From NCBI RefSeq assembly GCF_900142935.1, contig NZ_FSRS01000001.1, forward strand, positions 1,250,001 to 1,314,000: 64,000 nt of DNA, given 5' to 3'. The translations under genes and the position numbers were made by a program. Under the pieces are notes generated by a model. The model searched no databases, was not told the origin of the DNA, and saw only the letters and a list, made by a program, of their open reading frames with translations. Origin of the DNA: Rhodovulum sp. ES.010. GTDB lineage: Bacteria; Pseudomonadota; Alphaproteobacteria; Rhodobacterales; Rhodobacteraceae. Below, piece by piece: positions 50,801 through 57,983 of the stretch (its first letter is position 1; every line of letters begins with the position of its first letter).

Positions 50801-51264
50801 CGCAATACGGCCCCGTGCGCACCCTGCCCACCCGCACCTTCTTCTACGGGATGGAACCGGGCGAGGAGATCACCGCCGAGATCGACCCCGGCAAGACGCT
50901 GGAAATCCGCCTGTCGGCGGTGGGCGAGACCACCGAAGAGGGCGACGTGCGCGTCTTCTTCGAGTTGAACGGCCAGCCCCGCGTGATCCGCGTGCCTGAC
51001 CGCAAGGCCAAGGCCAGCGTCGCCAAGCGGCCCAAGGTGGAACTCGGCAACCCCGCCCATGTCGGCGCGCCGATGCCCGGCGTGGTGGCCTCGGTCGCGG
51101 TCGCCCCCGATCAGAAGGTCCAGGAAGGCGACCTGCTCCTGACCATCGAGGCGATGAAGATGGAGACCGGCCTGCATGCCGAGCGCGACGGCACCGTCAA
51201 GGCCGTCCACGTCACCCCTGGCGCCCAGATCGACGCCAAGGACCTGTTGGTCGAGTTCGCGTAA
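47821..51264 (+). CDS. pyc: Pyruvate carboxylase (TTG start)
   Basis: Pyc carboxylates pyruvate to oxaloacetate with biotin and ATP, replenishing the citric acid cycle. The 1147-residue single chain has biotin carboxylase (about 1-455; KILVANRGEIAIRVMRAA, EVNPRIQVEHTVTEE), the carboxyltransferase barrel (about 540-810; DTTMRDGHQSLLATRMRS, HFHTHDTSG), the PYC/OADA domain, and a biotinyl domain ending with EAMKMET. Length matches the family. The first in-frame ATG upstream would add about 34 unrelated residues, whereas TTG 47821 (SEFKKILVANRG) fits homologues and has AAGGA nine bases before it, so the TTG is taken as the start. Confidence 0.95.
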   Translation: MSEFKKILVANRGEIAIRVMRAANELGKRTVAVYAEEDKLGLHRFKADEAYKIGAGLGPVQAYLAIDEIIRVAKMSGADAVHPGYGLLSENPAFVEACAAEGITFIGPKAETMRALGDKASARKVAISADVPVIPATEVLGEDMTAIAREAEEIGYPLMLKASWGGGGRGMRPITGPDELEDKVREGRREAEAAFGNGEGYLEKMITRARHVEVQILGDSHGNIYHLWERDCSVQRRNQKVVERAPAPYLSPAQREHLCNLGKKIAEAVNYECAGTIEFLMDMETGEFYFIEVNPRIQVEHTVTEEVTGIDIVQAQIRIAEGASLVEATGIASQYEVQLNGHAMQCRITTEDPLNNFIPDYGRITAYRGATGMGIRLDGGTAYSGAVITRYYDSLLEKVTAWAPTPEGTIARMDRALREFRIRGVSTNIAFVENLLKHPTFLSNEYHTKFIDQTPELFRFEKRRDRATRLLTFIADVTVNGNPETEGRQRPPADLKTPRPPENRRESYAPGTRQILDEFGPQAVADWMAEQNQLLLTDTTMRDGHQSLLATRMRSIDMIRVAPAYAHNLPQLFSVECWGGATFDVAYRFLQECPWQRLRDIRARMPNVMTQMLLRGSNGVGYTNYPDNVVQGFVKQAADTGVDVFRVFDSLNWVENMRVAMDAVLETGKVCEGAICYTGDILDPDRAKYDLKYYVEMGKALRDAGAHILGLKDMAGLLKPASATQLFKALKEEVGLPIHFHTHDTSGIAGATILAAADAGVDAVDAAMDAFSGGTSQPCLGSIVEALHNTPRETGIDIEAVREISDYWGQVRSQYAAFESGMQVPASEVYLHEMPGGQFTNLKAQARSLGLEDRWPEVAKTYADVNRMFGDIVKVTPSSKVVGDMALMMVSQGLTRADVEDPDKDVAFPDSVIGMMRGDLGQPPGGFPEKIVKKVLKDEAPQTERPGKHLPPVNHEDVRANLEGQFEDLDFDNEDLNGYLMYPKVFTDYTARHTQYGPVRTLPTRTFFYGMEPGEEITAEIDPGKTLEIRLSAVGETTEEGDVRVFFELNGQPRVIRVPDRKAKASVAKRPKVELGNPAHVGAPMPGVVASVAVAPDQKVQEGDLLLTIEAMKMETGLHAERDGTVKAVHVTPGAQIDAKDLLVEFA

Positions 51265-51306
51265 GTCCGTGATGGGTGGGGCATGCGCCCCCCCCGTCCG
51301 GCTGGT

Positions 51307-51909
51307 TCAGCGCGGCTTGCGCCGGGCGACGGCGCCGAACGCCCCCAGGGCGGTCAACACCATGGCCGCCCCGGCCGGAAGCGGCACGGCCCCGACGGTC
51401 GCGGCGGGGGCGGTGACGCGGTAGCTCATCGTGCGGCCGACGAAGTCCACGCCGAGCGGCGCATCGAGACCCGCCCCCGCGAAGGTCACCTCGAAGCGCC
51501 CCCCATCCATCAGCGCCCCGCAACCGGAGACCCCGGCATCATGGGAGTCCGGATCGATATCGGTCGAGAAGGACAGCGTCTCGCCCGGATCGAAATCGCT
51601 AGCCTGCAAGACGATCTCGTCGGCGCGCAGGCCGCCGCCGGGAACGCAGCCGCCCACTTCCGGTGTCGTGAAGCTCAGTTTGCCTCCGCCCGGCGCGGCG
51701 GGGCTCGTCACGCAATCGAAGTTGAATCTCTTGAGGCCGATCCCGACCCGGCCCCCGGAAATCCGCGCCGTCTCCGAAACGTTCTCTACGGTGAAGGATG
51801 GCGCGTTCGCGGACCCGCCGATGGTCAGGGCGAAGCCGACCGTGGCCGCCTGCGTTGAACCGGCCAGAGCGACCAGCAGGCTGGCCGACGCTGCGATGTG
51901 CTTGAACAT
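51307..51909 (-). CDS. Secreted protein with VPLPA-CTERM sorting tail (second in the window)
   Basis: A 200-residue exported protein with signal peptide (MFKHIAASASLLVALAGSTQA), a beta-rich middle with two disulphide-forming cysteines, and the C-terminal VPLPAGAAMVLTALG, hydrophobic helix and RRKPR. This is a near-ideal VPLPA-CTERM signal, so the protein should be sorted and processed at the envelope by an exosortase-type enzyme. A G-rich stretch six bases before ATG 51909 acts as ribosome binding site. The gene converges on pyc (43-base gap), and the AT-rich leader at 51915-51955 probably holds its promoter. No catalytic motif is recognised. Confidence 0.78.
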   Translation of the reverse strand: MFKHIAASASLLVALAGSTQAATVGFALTIGGSANAPSFTVENVSETARISGGRVGIGLKRFNFDCVTSPAAPGGGKLSFTTPEVGGCVPGGGLRADEIVLQASDFDPGETLSFSTDIDPDSHDAGVSGCGALMDGGRFEVTFAGAGLDAPLGVDFVGRTMSYRVTAPAATVGAVPLPAGAAMVLTALGAFGAVARRKPR

Positions 51910-52164
51910 GTGGCACCCCCCAAACAAATACACATTTTCAGCACATCATTCTTTTGCCCGCGTACCAAGGCGCAAATGGCCCGGCGCGCGCCCCGGCCAT
52001 GCGCGAAACGCCGGATCCCCGCCCCCGCGACACGCCCCATCCGGCGCCGGATCGTCCGGCAGGCGCGGCCGATGCCGGACCCGGCAAGAAATTTCGCGGA
52101 AAGCTGCGAATTTCCCCTTGCAGCCCCACGCGCAACTTTATAAATCACGCCTCACCCAATGGAT

Positions 52165-52239
52165 GCGGGCGTAGCTCAGGGGTAGAGCATTACCTTGCCA
52201 AGGTAAGGGTCGTGAGTTCGAATCTCATCGCCCGCTCCA
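52165..52239 (+). tRNA. tRNA-Gly (anticodon GCC)
   Basis: A 75-base cloverleaf with acceptor stem GCGGGCG/CGCCCGC, discriminator T, encoded CCA (52237-52239), D arm GCTCAGGGGTAGAGC, anticodon loop TTGCCAA giving GCC, and the T arm GTTCGAA. It reads GGC and GGT, the main glycine codons in such GC-rich genomes. Confidence 0.97.
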
Positions 52240-52500
52240 ATCAAGCCATCATGCGAATACGGGCCCGGCCCGACGGTGCAGCGCGGGCGAGCTGTCCCCG
52301 CCGCGGGGCGCGCGGCGGCGCACGCCCCGAATCGCGCCGTCCGCCGACGCGTCCGGGCCCGCCGCTTGCCCAAACCCGCTGCGCGCAGTACCAGTTTCAC
52401 ATCCGGGGACCGTGGCGATGCGCAGGGCCGGTTGCCGTCAGGCCGGCCGGGCGCGGTGCTGCGCCGCCGCCCGGCGCACCGGCCGTTTTCGGAGACAGGG
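52240..52500. other. Intergenic stretch between tRNA-Gly and the XRE regulator
   Basis: About 260 GC-rich bases. I see no credible coding frame and no clear terminator for the tRNA. It must hold the promoter of the regulator gene, whose start codon at 52501 is preceded by GGAGACAGGG. Confidence 0.4.
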
Positions 52501-53148
52501 ATGGATTTCAAGGACAGCCGACAGGGCACCAAGCTGACGCAGGACCCCCATCGGCTGCGGGAAGATCGCGAGAAGGTTCTCGAGGTCGCGATCGGCCGCG
52601 AGGTCCGCGCCTATCGGAAGAAACGCAACATCACGGTTGCCGAACTGTCGAAGCTGACCGACATCTCGGCGGGGATGCTGTCGAAGATCGAGAACGGCAA
52701 CATCTCGCCCTCGCTGACGACCCTGCAGGCGCTGTCGCGCGCGCTTTCGGTGCCGCTGACCGCCTTCTTCCGGGGGTTCGAGGAACAGCGCGAAGCGGTG
52801 CATACCAAGGCCGGGCACGGGCTGGAAATCGAACGGGCGGGCACCCGCGCCGGCCATCACTACAAGCTCCTGGGCCACCTGGGGTCGAACTCCAGCGGGG
52901 TGATGGTCGAGCCCTACCTGATCGCGCTCGACACCGAGTCCGACCTGTTCAAGACCTTCCAGCACACCGGGATCGAGACGATCTACATGCTCGAGGGCAA
53001 GCTCGACTACCGGCACGGGTCCGACATCTACCAGCTCGAACCGGGCGACACGCTGTTCTTCGACGCCGACGCGCCGCACGGGCCCGAGCGGCTCGTCCAG
53101 ATGCCCATCCGCTACCTGTCGATCATCAGCTACCCGCAGGAGGGCTGA
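52501..53148 (+). CDS. XRE-family transcriptional regulator with cupin sensor domain
   Basis: A 215-residue DNA-binding protein. Residues about 30-85 form a Cro/C1-type helix-turn-helix (VRAYRKKRNITVAELSKL, SAGMLSKIENGNISPSLTTL). Residues about 135-205 form a cupin barrel (TIYMLEGKLDYRHGSDIY, LEPGDTLFFDADAPHGPE) that should bind a small ligand or metal. This domain pair controls amine, amino-acid and polyamine genes in Proteobacteria. ATG 52501 follows a purine-rich GGAGACAGGG. It is convergent with purU (36-base gap), so a role in the adjacent methylamine/C1 module is possible but unproven. Confidence 0.88.
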   Translation: MDFKDSRQGTKLTQDPHRLREDREKVLEVAIGREVRAYRKKRNITVAELSKLTDISAGMLSKIENGNISPSLTTLQALSRALSVPLTAFFRGFEEQREAVHTKAGHGLEIERAGTRAGHHYKLLGHLGSNSSGVMVEPYLIALDTESDLFKTFQHTGIETIYMLEGKLDYRHGSDIYQLEPGDTLFFDADAPHGPERLVQMPIRYLSIISYPQEG

Positions 53149-53184
53149 GGCGGCACCGCGGCCCGACAGCCCCCCGCGCGGCCC

Positions 53185-54069
53185 CTACCCCATCCGCTCG
53201 CTGGCAAAGGAGCCGGGCGAGGCGGGGAACACCACCGTCTTGTTCCCGTTGAGAAAGACACGCCGGTGGATATGCGCGTGCACCGCGCGCGCCAGCACCA
53301 TGGCCTCGACGTCCCGGCCGAGCGAGACGTAGTCCTCCGGGCTTTGCGCATGCGTCACCCGGACCGTGTCCTGCTCGATGATCGGCCCCTCGTCGAGATC
53401 GGCGGTCACGTAGTGCGAAGTCGCCCCGATCAGCTTCACCCCGCGCTGGAACGCCTGCTTGTAGGGGTTCGCGCCCTTGAAGGACGGCAGGAACGAGTGG
53501 TGGATGTTGATGATCCGCCCCGACATCCGCGCGCACATCTCGTCGGACAGGACCTGCATGTAGCGCGCCAGGACGATCAGGTCCGCGCCGGTCTCGTCCA
53601 CCACGTCCATGATCCGGCGTTCGGCGTCGGGCTTGTTCTCCTTCGTCACCTTGATGCAGTGGAACGGGATGTCGTGGTTCACCACCAGTTTCTGGTAGTC
53701 CATGTGGTTCGAGATCACCGCCACGATGTCGATCGGCAGCGCCCCGATGCGCCAGCGGTAGAGCAGGTCGTTCAGGCAATGCCCGAAGCGCGAGACCATG
53801 ATGACGACCTTCATCTTCTCGGACTCGTCGTGGAAGGCGTGCTGCATGCCCATCTCCTGCGCCGTCGCGGCGAAGTCCGCGTCCAGCGCGGCGAGGTCCG
53901 CGCCCTTCTCCGAGGTGAAGCTGACCCGCATGAAGAACCGCCCGGTTTGCGCGTCGTCGAACTGCGAACTGTCGGTGATGTTGCAGCCCTGCCTGGCAAG
54001 ATAGGCGGAAATGGCGGCGACGATGCCGCGGGTCGAGGGGCAGGTGACGGTCAGGCAGAACTTGTTCAT
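53185..54069 (-). CDS. purU: Formyltetrahydrofolate deformylase PurU
   Basis: PurU hydrolyses 10-formyl-THF to formate and THF. The 294-residue product has an N-terminal ACT domain (about 3-85: LTVTCPSTRGIVAAISAYLARQ) and a formyltransferase-like domain with VSRFGHCLNDLLYRW, the active-site NIHHSFLPSFKG and the downstream aspartate region LDEGPIIEQDTVRV. It follows the mgdD gene on the same strand (112-base gap), which fits C1 removal after oxidative demethylation. ATG 54069 starts MNKFCLTVTCP, a typical PurU start. Confidence 0.94.
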   Translation of the reverse strand: MNKFCLTVTCPSTRGIVAAISAYLARQGCNITDSSQFDDAQTGRFFMRVSFTSEKGADLAALDADFAATAQEMGMQHAFHDESEKMKVVIMVSRFGHCLNDLLYRWRIGALPIDIVAVISNHMDYQKLVVNHDIPFHCIKVTKENKPDAERRIMDVVDETGADLIVLARYMQVLSDEMCARMSGRIINIHHSFLPSFKGANPYKQAFQRGVKLIGATSHYVTADLDEGPIIEQDTVRVTHAQSPEDYVSLGRDVEAMVLARAVHAHIHRRVFLNGNKTVVFPASPGSFASERMG

Positions 54070-54181
54070 GCGAAGGGTCCGTTCAGGTGGCGGTTGCGGG
54101 GTGACGACCGGCCCCGGACGGGGCGGTTTCAGGTTTCGCTGGTAGCCGAAGCTGCGGGGGCGCAAAAGCCGAATAGCGGCG

Positions 54182-54748
54182 TCATTTCGCTGCGTTGCGA
54201 CGCGCCGCCGTCTCCAGAGCCTGCCACAGCGTGCCCGCGGCCGAACGCATGCCGAGCAGCGTCAGCCGGTCCCCGGACGGGCGCAGGACGAAGACGCCCA
54301 TGCGGTGGAGGCCGGTGCGCACGGCGCATCCGGGCGCAAGCCGCGCCGGGTCGAGATTCGCCAGCTTCTCGATCAGCCGCAGGAGCGGCTCCGCCCCCCC
54401 GGCCGAGGCGATCTCGACCGCAGCCCAGCCGTCGGTCTGCTCGGTGACGGAGGCGCCGGGCGCCGCGCGCCGCACCGCGGCGGCGAAATCCTCCTCCGCC
54501 CGCCTCTCGCCCGCGATCATCCATTGCTCCGGCCCCGTCCAGAACGCCCACAGGTCGTCGCGCAGGACCAGACCGCCGGGTCCGGGCAGGTCGAGACCGA
54601 GGGGCGCGGGCCGCACGCCGCCGGCGCCGGCGCGCACGGCCAGCGCGGCAAGGCCGAGGTCGGGCCGCTCGGCAAGCGTCAGCGGGCCGAAATCCTCGCG
54701 GCGCGGCGCGGCGCCGCCAAGCGCGGTGATCGGGGTCAGGTCAGTCAC
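54182..54748 (-). CDS. mgdD: N-methylglutamate dehydrogenase / sarcosine oxidase, gamma subunit
   Basis: The small gamma-type subunit of the heterotetrameric flavoenzyme, here the last gene of the four-gene set. The 188-residue product is weakly conserved, as is normal for this subunit, with FWTGPEQWMIAGE and the DGWAAVEI and GLHRMGVFVLR segments typical of the SoxG fold (related to the glycine-cleavage T-protein fold). It overlaps the 3-prime end of the alpha-subunit gene by eight bases, so the two are coupled. Whether the substrate is sarcosine or N-methylglutamate is decided by context. Confidence 0.86.
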   Translation of the reverse strand: MTDLTPITALGGAAPRREDFGPLTLAERPDLGLAALAVRAGAGGVRPAPLGLDLPGPGGLVLRDDLWAFWTGPEQWMIAGERRAEEDFAAAVRRAAPGASVTEQTDGWAAVEIASAGGAEPLLRLIEKLANLDPARLAPGCAVRTGLHRMGVFVLRPSGDRLTLLGMRSAAGTLWQALETAARRNAAK

Positions 54749-57689
54749 GCAGGCGCGCTCCTTCGGGGTCGATGAAATGCGGCGAGACGATCGTCAGACG
54801 GGCCGTCTCGCCCTCCAGCGGGTTCGCGGCGACCACCGTCTCGCCCAGCCGTTCGGCGCCGTTCTCGACGAACCCGAGGCCGATCCCGTGCCCCAGGTGC
54901 GGGGAATGACAGGCCGACGTGATCCAGCCCTGGTCGGTATCGGTCGCGTGCGCGGTCCCCTCGGCGAAGAGATGCGCGCCGGCCACGACCCGCGCGCCCT
55001 CCTCCGCGGGGACCAGCCCGACCAGCCGCCGGCTGTCGTTCGCCGGCCCCTCGCGGCGGGACATGACCGCGCCGATGGCATCCTTTTTCCGCGAGACCAT
55101 CCGGCCGAGCCCCAGCATCTGCGCCGTGGTCTGGCCGTTCAACTCGTTGCCCGCCGCATGCCCCTTCTCGATCCGCAGGACGCCCAGCGCCTCGGTGCCA
55201 TAGGGCGTCACGCCGAGATCCGCGCCCGCCGCCATCAGCCGCGCCATCAGCGCATGGCCATAGCGCGCCGGCACCGCCAGTTCATAGGCAAGCTCGCCCG
55301 AGAACGAGATGCGGAAGAGACGGGCCCGCAGCCCGCCGCACAGGGTCAACGCCGCGCAGGCCATGAAGGGAAACGCCGCGTTCGACAGGTCGAAACCGTC
55401 CACGATCCGGCCCAGGAGGTCGCGCGCCCTCGGTCCCGCCACGGCGATCTGCGCCCAGGCGTCGGTGGTCGAGATCAGCTGCACGTCGAGATCGGGCCAC
55501 AGGCATTGCCGGGCGAATTCCATCCGCTGGTAGACCAGCCCGGCATTGGCCGTGGTCGTCGTCGCCACGAAATGGTCCTCGGCGAGCCGCGCGCAGGTGC
55601 CGTCGTCATAGGCGATGCCGTCCTCGCGCAGCATAAGCCCATAGCGCACCCGGCCGACCTTCAGCGTCGACATGGTGTTGCAATAGACCCGGTCGAGGAA
55701 CGCCGCCGCATCCGCCCCCTGCACGTCGATCTTGCCCAGCGTGGTGACATCGCAGATGCCCACCGCCGCGCGCACCGCCCGCGCCTCGCGGTCCACGGTC
55801 TCCTGCCAGTGGCCTTCGCCCGCCCGCGGGAAATACTGCGCCCGCATCCATGGCCCGACCTCGGTGAAGACCGCGCCCTGCGCCTCGGCCCAGCGATGCG
55901 TGGGCGTCAGGCGGCGCGGGCGGAACGCGGGCCCCGTGTCGCCGCCCCCCAGCACCGAGAGCGAGACCGGCGTGTAGGGCGGGCGGAAGATCGTCGTGCC
56001 GGTCTCGGGGATCGGCTTGCCCGTAAGCGCCGACATGAGGGCAAGCGCGGTGACGTTCGCGGTCTTGCCCTGGTCGGTGGCCATGCCGAGCGTCGTCCAG
56101 CGTTTCAGATGCTCGACCGGCGCCATGTTCTCGCGATGGGCCATCGCGATGTCCTTGACCGTCACGTCGTTCTGGAAATCGACCCAGGCGCGGCCCTTGC
56201 CCGGCACGTGCCAGATCGGGGCGGGGGGCGCGGGCGTGTCGTCGGCGTGCGGCAGGTCCGGCAGATGCGCCGCGACGCCAAGTTCGGCCAATGCCGCCTG
56301 CGCCGCCCGCGCGCCGCCGTGCAGCGCGGCCTGCGTGGTCCCCTCACCGGCCGCGGCCCCGGCCACGTGCAGTCCCCGCGGACCGTCCGGGCCGGGCAGG
56401 AACGCCTGGTGCGCCTCGGACCAGACCGGGCGGCCCCGGTGGTGGGACGCGAGGTGCAGGTTGGGGTTCCAGCCGCCCGACACGCCGAGCGCGGCGCATT
56501 CCAGCAGTTCCGGCCGCCCGTCCGCGTGCGTCAGTTCGATGGCGCAAAGCCCGCCCCGCCCGAAGGCGTTGGTGACGCGGGCCCCGGCGCGCACCTGATA
56601 GGCGCCCAGCCGCGGCGCGTCGGCCCGCGGGTCGATCACCGCCAGCACCGGCACGCCCTTCGCGATCAGGTCCAGCGCGGTGCGGTGCCCGTCGTCATTG
56701 TTGGTGAAGATCGCGACCCGCCCGCCCGAAGGCGGCAGCGGCGTCGCCGCCCAGCGGTTGGCATAGGCGCGCATCGCGCCGGCCAGCATTACGCCGGGCC
56801 GGTCGTTGTTCGCGAACGGGATATGCCGCTCGGTCGCCCCCGCGGCCAGGACCGCGCGTTTCGCCGTGATCCGCCACAGCGTCTGGCGCACCCCGGCACC
56901 GGGCGTCGGCAGGTGGTCGGCCACCCGCTCCACCGCGCCGTAGATGCCGTGGTCGAACACGCCGAAGACGGTCGTCCGCCGCAATACCCGCAGGTTCGGC
57001 AGGCTGGCGAGTTCCGCCTCGACACCGGCGATCCAGCCGGTCGCGGACGCATCGTCCAGCCGGTGCGTCTCCGCCAGCAGCCGCCCGCCCAGCCGGACAT
57101 CCTCGTCCGCCAGGATCACCCGCGCGCCCGCCCGCGCCGCGGTCAGGGCCGCCGCCAGCCCGGCCGCCCCGCCGCCGATCACCAGAAGGTCGCAATGCAG
57201 AAAGCCCTTGTCGTAAGCATCCGGGTCGGGCTGCATCGACAGCCGCCCCAGCCCCGCCGCGCGGCGGATCGCGGGTTCGTAGACCTTTTCCCACCACGTC
57301 TTCGGCCACATGAAGGTCTTGTAGTAGAAGCCCGCGCCCAGCACCGGGGCCAGCAGGTCGTTCACGGCAAGCGCGTCCAGCGCCAGCGACGGCCAGCGGT
57401 TCTGGCTCCGTGCCTCCATCCCGTCATGGAGTTCCGCGACCGTCGCCCGCGTGTTGGGCGCGCGCCGCGCGCCCGTGCGCAACTCGACCAGCGCGTTCGG
57501 CTCTTCCGATCCGGCCGTGAAAACCCCGCGCGGACGGTGATACTTGAAGCTGCGCCCAATCAGCCGCACGCCGTTGGCCAGAAGCGCCGAGGCCAGCGTA
57601 TCGCCCGGATGCCCCCGGTAGCGGCGCCCGTCGAAGGTGAAGCTCAGCGTCCTGTCGCGGTCGATCAGACCGCCGTCGATCCGGCTCAT
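54741..57689 (-). CDS. mgdC: N-methylglutamate dehydrogenase / sarcosine oxidase, alpha subunit
   Basis: The large alpha subunit (982 residues). From the N-terminus: a ferredoxin-like head (about 18-100, FDGRRYRGHPGDTLASALL), an NAD/FAD Rossmann domain (CDLLVIGGGAAGLAAALTAA), a disulphide-oxidoreductase-like half with LAAGATERHIPFANNDRPG, and a C-terminal THF-binding aminomethyltransferase-like half (about 590-980: VGICDVTTLGKIDVQGADA, GELAYELAVPARYGH, GTEALGVLRIEKGHAAGNEL) that passes the methyl-derived C1 unit to THF. Length fits SoxA/MgdC. Its ATG overlaps the stop of the delta-subunit gene (ATGA). Confidence 0.92.
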   Translation of the reverse strand: MSRIDGGLIDRDRTLSFTFDGRRYRGHPGDTLASALLANGVRLIGRSFKYHRPRGVFTAGSEEPNALVELRTGARRAPNTRATVAELHDGMEARSQNRWPSLALDALAVNDLLAPVLGAGFYYKTFMWPKTWWEKVYEPAIRRAAGLGRLSMQPDPDAYDKGFLHCDLLVIGGGAAGLAAALTAARAGARVILADEDVRLGGRLLAETHRLDDASATGWIAGVEAELASLPNLRVLRRTTVFGVFDHGIYGAVERVADHLPTPGAGVRQTLWRITAKRAVLAAGATERHIPFANNDRPGVMLAGAMRAYANRWAATPLPPSGGRVAIFTNNDDGHRTALDLIAKGVPVLAVIDPRADAPRLGAYQVRAGARVTNAFGRGGLCAIELTHADGRPELLECAALGVSGGWNPNLHLASHHRGRPVWSEAHQAFLPGPDGPRGLHVAGAAAGEGTTQAALHGGARAAQAALAELGVAAHLPDLPHADDTPAPPAPIWHVPGKGRAWVDFQNDVTVKDIAMAHRENMAPVEHLKRWTTLGMATDQGKTANVTALALMSALTGKPIPETGTTIFRPPYTPVSLSVLGGGDTGPAFRPRRLTPTHRWAEAQGAVFTEVGPWMRAQYFPRAGEGHWQETVDREARAVRAAVGICDVTTLGKIDVQGADAAAFLDRVYCNTMSTLKVGRVRYGLMLREDGIAYDDGTCARLAEDHFVATTTTANAGLVYQRMEFARQCLWPDLDVQLISTTDAWAQIAVAGPRARDLLGRIVDGFDLSNAAFPFMACAALTLCGGLRARLFRISFSGELAYELAVPARYGHALMARLMAAGADLGVTPYGTEALGVLRIEKGHAAGNELNGQTTAQMLGLGRMVSRKKDAIGAVMSRREGPANDSRRLVGLVPAEEGARVVAGAHLFAEGTAHATDTDQGWITSACHSPHLGHGIGLGFVENGAERLGETVVAANPLEGETARLTIVSPHFIDPEGARLRD

Positions 57690-57973
57690 GCGCCCGCCCT
57701 CCGCGCCCGGGCCACGTCGCGCGCCAGGTCCACCGACAGGATCTCGTGGGTGACGGTGTCGCGGGTGACGACCAGCCACGACCGGTCGCCCTGCTCGTGG
57801 AACCACAGTTCCCGATGCACGCCGGCCGGGTTGTCGCGCAGGAAGACGTAGTCGCAGAACGCGGCTTCGGCGCCGTCGGCCATGCCGTCGGGGCGGTCGA
57901 TAAGGGCCGCGTCGCCGAGACAGGTGAACTCCTGCGCATCGCGCGGGCCAAGGAGGGGGTGCGGAATCAGCAT
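57686..57973 (-). CDS. mgdB: N-methylglutamate dehydrogenase / sarcosine oxidase, delta subunit lacking the zinc site
   Basis: A 95-residue delta subunit. It keeps the family frame (MLIPHPLLGPRDAQEF, FLRDNPAGVHRELWFHEQG, VTRDTVTHEI). However, the N-terminal CPYCG-type zinc ligands of classical SoxD are replaced by HPLLG, and the second Cys of the HxxxC-like pair is an aspartate (FHEQGDRSW). It therefore probably has no structural zinc. This variant form is consistent with the N-methylglutamate dehydrogenase subfamily rather than true sarcosine oxidase, but that is inference. It starts 11 bases after the beta-subunit stop and overlaps the alpha-subunit start. Confidence 0.85.
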   Translation of the reverse strand: MLIPHPLLGPRDAQEFTCLGDAALIDRPDGMADGAEAAFCDYVFLRDNPAGVHRELWFHEQGDRSWLVVTRDTVTHEILSVDLARDVARARRAGA

Positions 57974-57983
57974 CTTGCGGCCC

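Noticed and set aside
48571..51210. 879-codon open frame antisense to pyc
   Set aside because: Pyc is clear by motif on the plus strand; the antisense frame is Gly/His/Leu/Asp-rich shadow.
51277..51290. GGGGC-ATGC-GCCCC as a shared terminator between pyc and the VPLPA-CTERM gene
   Set aside because: Only a 5-bp stem and no T tract on either strand; too weak to list.
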